Of a stretch of 64,000 nucleotides of DNA, positions 23,700 through 35,895 are shown piece by piece. Numbering within the stretch: position 1 is the stretch's first letter; every line of letters begins with the position of its first letter. Source of the stretch: Hepsetus odoe (taxonomy: Eukaryota > Chordata > Actinopteri > Characiformes > Hepsetidae); assembly GCA_017165825.1 (NCBI GenBank), contig CM029376.1:25012243-25076242 (forward strand), written 5' to 3'. The position numbers were made by a program, and so were the translations under genes. The notes beneath the pieces were generated by a model. It saw only the letters and a list, made by a program, of their open reading frames with translations, was not told the origin of the DNA and searched no databases.

Positions 23700-25000
23700 T
23701 TAAGCAAGCTTTATATTCTTCACATGCTTCTTCTGTTGAGATCCTCCACTAGGTTTTAGTCTAATCCCCGAGTGAGAAACTGCACCTGATTTCAGAATCG
23801 GAACGGCACAGGAAATAGAGTGCCACCCACGGCCGTCCTGCTTCACCCACGCATCGCCGCCTGAGCCTCGCAAGGACGAGAGATCCCCCCGCTCTTCAAT
23901 TTGTCCTCCCAAGGATTGTCTTTTATTGATGACTTTCTAGGTCAGCGACCCTCCGTGCTTTTCAAAGGATCTAAGAGGCACCCAGATGGGCCTGCTCAAG
24001 AAGGAGCCTATTGTCACAGACTTTCTATAGTGTCTTACAAATGAAATGCGCAGGAGCCATTAGCCCTCCGTGGATTGTTTTATGGGCTGGGTGCCTCTCT
24101 CGTGGGGGGTAATGATGACAGTGCAGGCCACAGATCAGTCATTTCAAACAATTGCAGCGAAGGCCCTTTATTAAGACAAGAGGCTTTTGCTCTCTTCTCT
24201 CCCATTGCCTTTCACTGGGAATAAACTCCTGACTGGCTTTTACAATGGACGGCCAAGATGTTGCAACTTTTGTGAGCGCCGGCAAAAGTGCAAACAATCT
24301 GCTTCTCCACCCAGGTCTGCGGGCGCGAGCGTCGGTTTCCAAGCTCAAAGTGAATCATTTACCAATGCGTGTGCTACAAATAGACTTTACGATACAGCAA
24401 AGGTGAAGAACATTGTCTTCTATTAACGACTTTCTAGGTCACTGACCCCCTCTGGGACCTGACTGTAGATACAGGCTCATAGCAGACTCTCTGGTTTGCC
24501 CTACCTGGGTTGAGCTATCAGCCCTGCTTAGTGGAATCATTTTGGTGGGGCAGGTGAAGCCTGTCCTGTGTTTCCTTTAGGGAGTGAAAACGCAGGTGTC
24601 AGCTTTCCCTCCATTCACCCCGCGCTCCCTGCAAACTCCCAGACTGTAGCCTGCGAGAACTCGACAGATAAGCTTCGGCTAACACTGACATCACCTTATT
24701 GAATTAGACTGTTTGTGTGGCAGCCACCAGGGAAGCCACCTCCACCTCTGCTTCTCACCTGTTGACAGGTGGGAGGGAAGTCAGAGCTACCTCAGAGGAA
24801 ATTAGCAGGCAACTTCGTTTGGATGCCAGCTGGGGGTATTTTAAATGAGAGATTTTGATGGGAACTGTTTGACAGGCCTTTGTTAGAAAGAAACGCAGGT
24901 AACATTCGTACGGAACAGCGAGGAGACCGTCCGCTTCAGAGGAAAAAAACCGAATAAATGTGTCCGTCACATTAATGTCCAGCAACATTTCATTTTGTCT
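23700..25000. other. candidate conserved non-coding block with internal 37-bp direct repeat
   Basis: Complex, repeat-poor DNA with frames on both strands and no domain. It contains two near-identical 37-bp segments (23915-23951 and 24412-24448), each with GACTTTCTAGGTCA. Confidence 0.3.
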
Positions 25001-26090
25001 TTGACATTTATCGAATTTCTTTCAAACTAATTTTTTAAGGAATGGTTTCGTTTCTATGCCGCTTTTTTATCTTACAAGAGCTTAGTTTTTGAGTATTTTC
25101 GGGTTGGAAAGCTTCTGGATTAGGGATTATCGCCTTAACGACCCAGCCGTTTTCAAACCACGGCGGCACACAAGAAGGCCGTGCAAATCAGAGCTGCAAA
25201 TGTACAGAAGACTGATAAAAATGTGAGATTTTATTACTTAATATTTCATTTTTTTTTTTCCAAGTAGAACTACACTAAATTATACTGCGTGACATGATGG
25301 GATTAGTTTACTAATCACTGGAGGATCAAGATTGATTGCAGCCATTTATATCAGACTTTAAAGGTGAATATTTTCAATATTTTAAGAAGATATTAATGAT
25401 GTCTGTACGTTTGAATGTACATATGTTAGCCAACTAGAGTTAAGCAAGAGAATCAGGTCAAAAAACTGTTCCTAAATGGATGGTGCATTGAATGGGACTA
25501 GTGGAATTGACTGGTGTTTTTAGCAAAATGTTGGTCATGTCTTCTTGCCATACTTTCTGCTTCGAACTGAAAAGAAGTTCAAATCTTGGTATGGATTTTA
25601 GTTCAGATCGGCAGTTATATAACATAAAACAGGTCTAAATATGAAAATTAGAAAGAGCTACTGCTTGACGGAGGTAAACTATATTGTTCTTAAAACCCAG
25701 TTTGAATAATTGAGTTCAAATAATTGAATGATGACAGACGAGTGTGTTCTGTTACACACTGACCCAACGCTGGGCTTTAATAGGAAGGGGTTTAACCCCA
25801 GTGTTTTTTAACAGTTCCATATATAAAAGATTGTTTTTAAAAAAAAACAAAAACAATTTAACTATGCAAAGGATGCATTTTGGTAAAATTCTTAAAACTT
25901 TGTTAAAAGTAATTTATCACGAGAACATTTGAATGTAATTTTAGACCATTTTTACTGGTATATTAACAAAAGTGCATGATGTGTGGAGCGTCAATTCTAT
26001 TTTTTTTCACAATTCAATGGAAAACATCCACATATTGATTTGCAAAAATAGTTGATAATGTTGTTGATAATATACTTCTAACTCTCGCAA
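25000..26090. other. AT-rich DNA, no feature recognised
   Basis: Several A and T runs. No frame or repeat of note. Confidence 0.4.
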
Positions 26091-28400
26091 CGCGCGGCAA
26101 GTATCCAAAAGTTGTCCAATCAGAATCTGCGGCATTTATTTGAACCCATAACCAAATGTGTGAACAAAAGTGCGACAGTCTCCCCTAATAATCAAATCCG
26201 TCCACATTTACAGATGCCACCCTGCAGCGATCGCCCAGATCAGTGTCTTCAGCCTGTTTGTGGAGCTTGATTATCATATGTAATTTGTGAGTTGGGGCTG
26301 AGGGACTGGGGGACTCCTCTAATCCTCTTTGACTCGCAGCTGCCTGGACCCTCTCCTCCCATGTTTTGCTAATTTGAGTCTGTGATGTGGTACGCTTGTT
26401 TAGCGCTGATTGCTATCAGCAGCTCAAACGCTGGGGGACTGGGACTGATGTGACGGGGGAGACTGGAAGGCTGATCTAAGGCGCCGTATCTCACCGTATT
26501 TGCATAAGAGGCAGGGGGCTTTGATATGGGATAAGCAGGTGACACACATTTTGCGATCGCAGGCCGTGACCCTAATCGAGTGCGTGCGTACGGACGGGGG
26601 TTGTTCATCGACACCGATAAAAGATAAGATGTTTATTAAGCCGCAGGATTAGCAGGCTGAGGAAATCCCTTTGGCGTGGATGTACAGATGGAGACGCTGA
26701 CCCTTTTGGTGGCTTTCAAAGGAATCAACAAGTAAACGCTGTGAATGAAGATGACTTTGCAGCGAACCCTGCTTTATTGTAACTATTTCTCCAGCTGGAC
26801 CCGGCTATCTATGGCCCGCCTTTCCGTTTTCATGACATCCTTTAGCACTTGCCCTCCTCTCGCATCAAATGTGCCTCCAATAGTGTCCGAAAAACATGTT
26901 AACACCGCAGACAATAACCTTCTCGCTGCCCAACACTAAAGCCCATGTTAGCGAAAGGAGAAGGCTGTGCTTGGTGGCTACTGAGAAAGGCATTGTTTAA
27001 CACTAGTAGGTGTGTTTTCAATTCAGGACCCCCTGCCTCTGAGCTTTTACAGCTTCCCACAGCTCCTGAGTGGCCTGCGCACTCGCACTGTACTCTCTCA
27101 GTCATTTAGGACAGCCTGAGCTCTGTGTCCTGCCCCTGTTTATCGATCCCACAGCACTCACTGACTCCGCAATTTCCCCACACGCGGCAGTGGGCCTGGG
27201 ACTTCCTGCCCTCGGTATGCTCCAAAGAGAAGTCCGTGTCCTGTCAGAATACGGGGCTGCAATGGGGAGAGGATGATGGGATTCCTGAGTGAAAGGCAGA
27301 AGGGCATCACAGTTGGACTTTGGCATCCTAGGTATTCCGCCAACAAAAAGCAGATCCTGCAGCCTTTTAGATCGTCTCTCACTCGTTTCCTCCACCAGAA
27401 ATGTAGATGCTGGGACATTTTTTAACGGCTCTCTTTTAAAAAGGACAATGGCCACGATGGGACTTTTTGTTTGCGAGCAAATGTGGGCATCCCGACACCT
27501 GATCCAGCAGATCCTTCTTTTTCTTTGAAGGCTTTCTTGTATTGACACATCAATGAGCGGGAACACCTGGGCTCGGGACCGCAGGCAGCAAATTCCCGGT
27601 AGAGTTGTAAGCCCCGGGTAAAAATACAATTGGTCTTAACCCCTGATAATATGAGTGCCTGCATGGAGCGGTGGAGGTCCAGGAATTGATAGCGAGTGAT
27701 AGTGTCCCGGTTGCAAAGGACCAGCTTGTTCATGAGCCCCGTTTGATTCCCAGTCCCTCTGAGGACCCCCAGCCTCAGTGTGAGCCGTACCTCCCACCAC
27801 TGATCTGGCGACACAGACCCAGCCTGCCACATATGGATCCTCCCTTGATATCATTCAGCCAGCGTGTAATCTTATTATGCAAAGTCCTAATCCGCACCTA
27901 CATCCCAATGCCCCGAGGATTGCAATATTGTGATATCAAGGTGCTGGAGGTCATGTTGTGTGATCCCAGCTCTATTCTTCTAAGGAGATGAGGGACTCAA
28001 AAGCTGTCTCACAGGAGGCCAACAAACTGGATAGAGATTGATGGATAAAGATGGCGGAGTAGAGAGGAAGATATACAAACGGATGGGATAAATATCATTG
28101 CTCAATATCGTTGAGGGAAAAGATGCTAATGCTCATATAAAAGAACATATATATATATTTGTTTTGGGTGGGTGAGATTGACATGTGGGCTCCAGCTAGG
28201 ATTAGACTTGGTTTGAAGCAGTGGGACTTTTCCAGCAGACACATTATTGGACGGGGGAATAAGAGGCCACCAGCGTGGCGAAATTGGATCAGGATTGGCA
28301 TTTGCTGTGAGTCAGCGGCGGCAGCTAAAACAGCAGCTGCCCTGCCGATTTCTCTCTCCTTTCAGGTGGAGCCACCTCCAGTGACTTGGAAAGAGAGAGG
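26090..28400. other. candidate conserved non-coding block, the largest in the window
   Basis: 2.3 kb without microsatellites or transposons, balanced in composition. Long frames exist on both strands at 27102-27832, but with no domain and with the two strands competing, so I do not call a gene. Texture fits a cluster of constrained regulatory elements. Confidence 0.3.
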
Positions 28401-28599
28401 ATGGGAAGAGAAGGAGGGGTGAAGAGCGAGAGGGAAAGAGAGAGAGAGAGTGAGAGAGAGAAAAAGAGGGAGAGTGAGAGCGGTGGGGTGATAATTTTGA
28501 GGTCTGTGAGGTTTAGCAGCAGTGTAATGAGATTAAGTGTAACACCTTTGCCAGTGAAAAAAAGCCACCTGGTGTTGTAACGGGGCGGAGAGAGAGAAA

Positions 28600-28640
<41 letters not shown>

Positions 28641-28760
28641 CACTAATCCGTTCCCATCTCTGGGACGTCATTCTGAAAGGCCGCCAGTGATTTCCGCTCT
28701 GGTAGCCTCTAGTTAATTCCATCGGCAGTGGAGATGAGAGTGAGAAGGGAAAAAAAAAAA
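28400..28760. repeat. GA-rich tracts
   Basis: (AG)n about 28430-28480 and 28588-28638, interrupted, then an A run (28749-28760). Confidence 0.85.
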
Positions 28761-31172
28761 AGGGGTAGAGCTTATTATCCATAACTAAAGCTCTAAAACA
28801 CACAGACGAGTTCAAAGTAATGTCTTTTTACACACATTTTCAACATCGTGCATCTTCAGCCATTGGAGTAGATGGATACAAAAAGCGCAATAACTGAGAA
28901 ATGTTAGCGACTCCTTTAACCATCTCCTTTCTACATTAATAAAAATGGGTTCTTCAAAGGTTCTCCAGTGGCAATGGCTGTAGATATCTAACCATAGAAA
29001 CTCCCAAAAACAATAGATGTTCAGATATTTTGACCTTTCTTTTCCCGGTTCAGTTGTTCTCTATGACTTTCTTTAAAGGTTCTTTAAGAAACCTTTTAAC
29101 ACCGGTTCTACAGCACCAAAACGGGTTCCAGAATGAAGTCATAGCATCTTTTTCGGGAACACCCAGCATATAAAATGTATCAAAAGAAATGTTTTTAGAA
29201 GTATTATACATTGTTTACAGATTTCTTCATGCTTTGTGAACTACTGAGTTAATCACAGGCTATGATGCAAACATCTCGCTGCCGAGGTCTAAAACGGGCT
29301 GTAGGATCCCACTTCCAGCTTGCACTGGTAGCTGCAGAAACATTCCCAGTGCAGGAGCGTGAAGTTCTGCACTTTTACCAGAGCCAGATTTAGCAAAGCA
29401 GTGAAATCTCTGGAATAACAGGCTTAATAGGATCAGAAAATTATCCTCGTTGTGATGCAAGTTTATACTTTTTTATATTAAGTGTTCCACCAGTTTAGAA
29501 ACTTGGCCCAGTTACTGGTTCACTGCTGCCACTGGGCATTAGATAGACGCTAGGCTTGAACTCCAAATGACAGAACATCCCCAGGATCCGTTGACCCTCC
29601 ACTGTGGAACCAGCCCTCGTTCTAAAGGGATTTCTGTGATGTTATCAAGCATCATCTTTTTCACACCGCTGTTCGCATCCTGTTTAAACCTGGCCTCTTA
29701 ATCCATCCAACCCATTTGCTCTAATCTAATCAACCTTTCTGCCCACTTGTAGTAAAGTGTTCCAGGTTAATTATTTAACCCATGCCTCATTGTTTCTCAT
29801 CGTCTCACTTTAAAACCCTGGGTTTGATCGTCGTGATTAGTACAAGAGTCTAATTATCGTACAAATATTGATTAGCGATGGAAAAAAAGAGCAGTGATGA
29901 CCAAAGCCGATGCTTAGTGATGAAAAATATCCTAAATTGGTTGTTGAATTTGATCTAATTTGCATACAACCGGATTTCAATCCGATTAGACGTATTTGAG
30001 ACGCATGTGATTCAAATCGGATCGCAATCCAGATGCTAGTCACATGAAAACTGCCGATTCATCCGTGCAGAGGTATTCCTGTAGCTCTCAAGGCATCTGG
30101 AATGGGATGGCTGGATGACAGCAGAGGGCAGTGTGTTTCAGGAACCCATCAGGGGGCAAGAAATGAACTCAGCTGCGGTAAAGGCTTCCGAACGATAGGC
30201 AGTGCAATTCTTTCCAATTATCACAATCTTCACTACATCGCACTCCAAGCAGCTACCAATCAGCAGCATGACTGATGGCCAATAACCAATTAGCAGTCTG
30301 GCTCATGGTAAAATTGGACCTCGCAGCCAAACATGGCTTAGTCAGACTAAACCCCTTCAACATCCAACGCTCAGATTTACAGTTAATGGCCGATTATCTG
30401 CTAGCTGGACCCCCGGGAGACGCAGCTACAAAACAACATTGGCCCTGCAAGTCACAGAAAGGCTGTGTGTGCCAATCTGAATGACATGAGAACATTTAGA
30501 AGCAGACACATGGGGGCTTTCCAATGATGGGGTCAACATAATGAACACAAGGGAGGCTGCAGAGTGGGTGTGTGTGCGGGAGGGGGTTGGGGGGGAAGTT
30601 GCGTTTGTGTGATTAACAATCTGGGGTTATTTTTAAGTCAGGTTCAGGCAGGTCTGGTCTTGCATTGGGCTTGAGGGTGGGGGATGGGGAGGGGCACTTC
30701 AGGGCCCGCAGGCTTCTCTAGGCTCCAGCAGTGTCGCTCACATTGGGGACACGATCACAGGCAGACTCCCCTCTGGCAACTGCTTTCACAACAAACGTGT
30801 AAATAGGCTTTTAAAACCGACTGTTTGTATCCAGCTTTCACATGTGATGTCTTTTTTTTTTTTTTGGCGGTTTGGCTAAGGCAGAGGCCAGGGCTTTTTT
30901 TTTTTCTTTTTTTTTTTTCCCCCCGCACAAAGCCAAATTTTGCTTTTGATGGTGCAGAGAAGATGCTCTGTGTACGTGTTGGGAGGTGAAGTTTTAGTTT
31001 AATGCCACTGAATGCGCAGCGATCACCCTCTCCTGCTTTCTCCCGCACATACACAGCGGCCCGGGATTGTACCGAGGGCTGTTAGTGTTAGTGCCAGTTG
31101 AGTGAGCTGGATGATGGGTTGGGCAGCAAACCTCTGGCTCGCTGACACAGTCTCCGTCATAAACAAAGAAAC

Positions 31173-31212
<40 letters not shown>

Positions 31213-32168
31213 GCCTGCAATCCAACAGCCCCCACCCTGCAAACATGCACACACTCTACCCGGCATATTTTACCTCCTGCCCTTGCTGAGAGAAACGTGA
31301 GGGCGATGCGCAAAAATCAACCAACAAATAACCAAAGGAAAAGTCTAGCAGTGCATTTCTTACTGCCTCTTCCATAAGAAAGACGTATGTTCAAATGCAC
31401 AGAAGAAAACACACAAGAAAACATGCAACATGCTGGAAAGTGATTAGGTAGTTCAGCAGCCGAGCCATTTCCTCAGCCCTGCACCCCTTGGATGCAGCAA
31501 TCAAACGTCCATCTGACTCTGTTTGCTCTCAAGATTTAAGGCGGAAGTTTCAGCTAAAATGTCTAAATCCCTCTTCCTGATCTTTAGGGTAAACAGTGAT
31601 GCTTGGTCGAACAGAGAACATGTGCTCTTTGGTCAGCCATAGCTTTTGACACTTTTAAAGAAAGTAAACATCCCAGATGCATCAAGCCAGAACCTCGAGG
31701 GCCTTTAAAACTACTGTGGGTCAAATGTTGATGCAGATGTGCACCGAAATCTCACACATGCTGCGGAAAAGGAAACGAAGCAAACGCTTTCTTCTCGCCA
31801 ATCAGGAGGCTGCACCTACTGGAGGCCAACTTTTGTGTGCCTAACACCCATGAGCCCTGGGACACAATTGCATTTGCGGACTTGGCCGAAACAGGGAAGC
31901 CATTTTAAAGATTTGAGCTGGGATATGAACTCGAAGCAGGGGGGAAGGGAGGGTCCTCTTTTGTCCGCCTAAGATTATGGCTGAGCTCAAGGAAAGAACA
32001 GGAGGAGAGAGAAAGTGAAGAAAGTTAATTAAAGGAAAAAGAGTGGCTTTCTGCCCCTCCACCTCGGGCCTTCTTTGAGGGAAACGCTTTTGAAGGATAC
32101 CTGTGAAGCGAGTGGGAGATCAGTGAAACCCGCCGGTTCTCACTTAACGGGGGTTTAAGGTTACCATT

Positions 32169-32221
<53 letters not shown>

Positions 32222-32395
32222 TGGACTAACCACAGCACCACGGGACTTCCACGCCTTCAATAACGTGAGAAAATACATTAAGCATCCAGGATCGCGGGCT
32301 ACATGTACCTGGTGATGTGCTAAACGTTTTACCACCATTTTCACACGAAGACGATTGAATGGATAATTGAAAGCTTACATAGACAGTAATGTACA
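28760..32395. other. mostly plain non-coding DNA with microsatellites
   Basis: (AG)n 31176-31210 and (CA)n 32171-32218; T runs at 30853-30865 and 30895-30919. 31440-32150 is complex, but I recognise nothing coding. Confidence 0.5.
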
Positions 32396-32812
32396 AGCTG
32401 TGCAAAAAATTCAGACACCCCTCGTTTCTTTACATTTTCCAGGACAATGAGACGATAAGCACAGCGATTTATTGCGAACATTCATGCTAATCCATTCTAA
32501 ACACAAAGGGAGTTTCATTCTAACCAGCTTTAAAGTCAACCCTCGTCTTTCTTTTTGTATTCTTCAGCACAGCCTGAACTCTCTTAGCCCAGTTTCTTTC
32601 TTGTCTTCTCCAGGCTTCTTGGAGGACGTCCCAAAGTTCTTTTTTTGGCTGACTTTTGTCTTTGTGAAGATGATTGTACACTGCGTCTGCCTCTGAAGCT
32701 GCTCAGGTACAGGGACTGTGCTGAAAGTGAGAGACAAGAACATGGTCCTTCAGGAAGCCTGGAGAACTGTTCCTCAACAGCACTGTTGGACTCTTCGGAA
32801 GCAAAATATGAA
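32396..32812 (+). mobile_element. repeat family R1, copy C, divergent subtype with one internal unit
   Basis: GTGCAAAAAATTCAGACACC left end, a different middle part (GGCTTCTTGGAGGACGTCCC), then one GGTACAGGGACTGTGCTGAA unit near 32705 and GAGAACTGTTCCTCAACAGC, also present at the end of copy B. Confidence 0.65.
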
Positions 32813-33454
32813 GAAATGAAAGGTTGCCCATCGTAATGTGTTCACTTGCAGCAACGTTAGCATCTTCTTCGGCAAGGACCAACTTGGTATTTGAAACATG
32901 CTCTCCATCTCCACGGCAGCAGAGATGAGAATCACATGAGGGAGGCAATGTATTCGGGTGACCTTGAAATTGAGGTTACTCTACTAGTGGACTGCCAATT
33001 TGTCAACAGATAAAAGAGACGCTGTATTCAATTTCCTGAACCGATACAACACCACCAACCTGAGGAACTCTGGGTAGGGATGCAGGGACAGTGCAGACCA
33101 TAGTGAATCCATATGTCTGCAAACAGGTCAAGATTTTGTATGAAAAAGTCCCACGGTGACACAGCCATTACTACATGCGCTTCCTTCCACGTAGGCACCG
33201 AGTGACTCCAGCCTTCCCGGCTATCCAGAACTCACAGAACCGCAGTTACACTTGTGGTCAACCTGCAGAGGTGGTGCAAAGCACAACAGAAACCAAACCC
33301 CACCAGACCCAAGGACTAAAATAATTGACTGAATAATGTGAACAAGTATCTGCTGCTCAGACACTTAACCTCAAAACGTCAGTGTTTCCTACACTGCTGT
33401 GCGTTGCTAGCTGGCCCTAGAATTGTTACCAAGAAGTGCCCAATAATGAAAGAA
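32813..33454. other. no recognisable feature
   Basis: Plain DNA between repeat R1 copy C and a SINE. Confidence 0.35.
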
Positions 33455-33684
33455 AGCAAAAGTGACTATTTTTTGTCATTGTGGCACAGCACACAGTGAG
33501 ACGCACCGAAATTCATCCTCTGCTTTTCACCCACACACTTCGTGCAGCAGGGGGCAGCAACTGAAAGTCCCCGGGGAGCAGTGATGGGGACGGTATCTTG
33601 CTCAAGGGTACCTCAGGGCAACCTACTGGCAGGGGATTCGAACCCACAATCTTTCAATCCTGGGACCTAGTCCCTAAACACTGA
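33455..33684 (-). mobile_element. S1 tRNA-derived SINE
   Basis: On the minus strand: TGTTTAGGGACTAGGTCCCA, B box GGTTCGAATCCC (perfect), CTTGAGCAAGATACCGTCC, GCTGCCCCCTGCTGCAC, end ACAAAAAATAGTCACTTTTG. Confidence 0.85.
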
Positions 33685-33984
33685 AATAATCTCAATCTGA
33701 TGCATATCAATGGTCTATAAATCCTCAAAACATCTCACTTCTCACTTGAATCCAAATGTTTAAAACAAGAGCATGGAGATTGGACTGGGATAAGTGTAAA
33801 TGCAGATCCATCCAGACCCCAGACATGAAGGTCTTTAGAGGAGTCGCCAGAAGAAGGCAGTGGACTTCATTAGAGGCCTGCAGATCATGCCAAAACCATG
33901 ACAAATTACGAATCTCTAAAGGAAGGTGGCAGGTCAGGATGGACCATGAGCTGGGAATGTGTCGTGAACTAAAGGGTAAAATGT

Positions 33985-34192
33985 AACACAGTGAACCATT
34001 CCTTCGCTGCTTTTTACACATACTCACCGTGCAGCAGGGGGCAGCCATACATCCGGCGCCCAGGCAGCAGTGATGGTGTCTTGCTCCAGGGCAACTCATG
34101 GCAACCTACTGGTAAGGGACTGGAACCCACAATCTTCCCATCTTCGGGCCAACTCCCTCACCACTAGACCACCACTAGACCACCACTGCCCA
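33985..34192 (-). mobile_element. S1 SINE with a duplicated A-box segment
   Basis: On the minus strand the head reads GGGCAGTGGTGGTCTAGTGG, followed by a second GTGGTCTAGTGG, so the A-box segment is tandemly doubled. B box GGTTCCAGTCCC, body GTAGGTTGCCATGAGTTGCC. See the ten-unit A-box array at 62557. Confidence 0.8.
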
Positions 34193-34789
34193 CATCACTC
34201 CAAATTCATGCATTTCATATTTAATTGACTATTGTTGCTGTGTTTGCACAACTAATTATTACAGAGTCTTTTCGTCACACTACTAAACTGTACTGAACAG
34301 TTTTCATGCTGCAACACTATTGAGTACACAGTGTGCACAAGTGAGCACTATTGAGTACTCACTCATTTTAATCTGGAACAAATCCAGGCCTACCAGTCGA
34401 TCCAAAATGTTAAAACCCAGAAACCTGAAAGATGTGGCAAGCTCATAGAGATGTACTGGCTCTGCAGAGTACTGACTTTAGGGAGGGTGAATAGTTATGC
34501 ACGCTGACGTTTTCTGTTATTTTGTCCTATTTGTTGTTTGCTTCACAATAAAAGAAATAAATAAATGAATAAATAAAAAACACATCTTCAAAGTTGTAGG
34601 CACGCCCTGTAAATGAAATGGTGCAAACTCTCAAACAATCTTATTTTAATTCCAGGTTGTGAGGCAACGAAACATGAAAAATGCCAAGGGGTGAAAACTT
34701 TTGCAAGGCTGATCTACTAGTAGAAAACTACTACTTCCAAAAAGATGAGAATCAGTGAGGAGATCTGAAAAGGCCGTAAATGTAAATGT
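34193..34789. other. no gene
   Basis: AT-rich. (AAAT)n-like run near 34550-34580. Phrases such as GGGTGAATAGTTATGCACGC and TTCACAATAAAAGAAATAAA look like part of an old transposon end, unassigned. Confidence 0.35.
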
Positions 34790-35014
34790 AAGGAGCTGCT
34801 TGACTAGTTCCGCCGGATCAGAAGGTCAGGGGTTCGGATCTCTTACCAGTAGGTTACCCTGAGGTACCCTTGAGCAAGGTACCGTCCCCGTCACTGCTCT
34901 TTCAATAGCTGCCCCCTGCTGCACGTCTTTGTGCGTGAGTTAAATGAACTGTTCACTGTTTGTTGTGCCGTGTTTCACAATGACTCACAAAGAATAGTCC
35001 CTTTCACTTTCACC
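34790..35014 (+). mobile_element. S1 tRNA-derived SINE
   Basis: Degraded head, GGGGTTCGGATCTC, GTAGGTTACCCTGAGGTACC, CTTGAGCAAGGTACCGTCCC, GCTGCCCCCTGCTGCACG, end AGTCCCTTTCACTTTCAC. Just before it, GGCCGTAAATGTAAATGTA resembles an L2/V-SINE tail end. Confidence 0.8.
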
Positions 35015-35739
35015 TGAAGTATAAGCTCCTTCCAAAACTGATCGTGTTCCTTCAAGACGGACCAGTGGCAAAACATACAAACGGCTTCATGGGAAGAAGA
35101 AGAAAAAATCAGCTGCTTCAAATTAGTTGTCAGCCTGTGAGCAGATCGAGAAAAAAAAAGTAAAACATTGATTTTTAAAATTTTTTTTTTTTTATCTTCC
35201 TTAAGCACAAAAAAGCCATGGAAAGCACCAAAAAATAAAAAACTAAAAATTTCAATAATTTAATTAATAATTAAATTAATCATTTGATTTAAGGATGAAT
35301 TCAGCTTTAAGCATTTTTCTTTTCTTGGGTTTCTGGGACAACAAAAACAAGACAATACTAAATCTCACATTCATTATCCATTATTTTCTTTCTGTTGTTT
35401 TTTTCCGTTGTATTTTCGTTGCTCCTGCAGCGAGAATATGTTGTGTCTTGGTTTCGGTTAAAATTCTTCTGAAGGTCGTCTCAAAGTGGCTCTGCTAACC
35501 TCTGCCTAACGATCTGGGTTGTTAATTGCGAAAACCAAAAAAGCCTGTTTCTAAAAAGCTTTAATTGACGTGGGTTCCGGATGACTCTCACTTGGCACTG
35601 CTCTGTGATTTTGTCTTCCATTCAAATCTGCCACGGTGATGTTTTCCCTCCTCCGACAAAAAGATTTCACTATGTAGTCTCCAGCAAACACCCAATCATG
35701 TAAAAGAAATAACGCTCCTGTGGTCACTTCTGCTTTCAG
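35015..35739. other. AT-rich, no gene
   Basis: T and A runs (35178-35193). Nothing supported. Confidence 0.4.
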
Positions 35740-35895
35740 GGGTTTTTGAACGCGTCCGAACCTGGATTAAAGCTGAAATCTAAAAATAAAACTGCAGAGA
35801 AGATTCCTAGAGATGCAAAAACTGCTTCGTTTAATCGAAACAAACATCTGGAGGACGTGTCCAGGCTCCACTCTGAAATCCAGAGTGCAGACCAG
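35740..35895 (+). CDS. candidate 52-codon internal exon, gene unknown
   Basis: A good acceptor (CACTTCTGCTTTCAG|GGG) and donor (GACCAG|GTGAAA) bracket 156 nt that is open in one frame (phase 0 to 0). The peptide is Lys-rich, then helix-like: NKHLEDVSRLHSEIQSADQ. It lies 1.2 kb beyond the dnajc24 stop, on the opposite strand, where immp1l would be expected, but it does not resemble IMMP1L. I found no convincing partner exon. It may be chance. Confidence 0.22.

Noticed and set aside
27102..27832. Frames of 136-175 codons on the minus strand, with others on the plus strand
   Set aside because: No domain, no splice pattern, and both strands are open over the same bases. More likely constrained or chance non-coding DNA.
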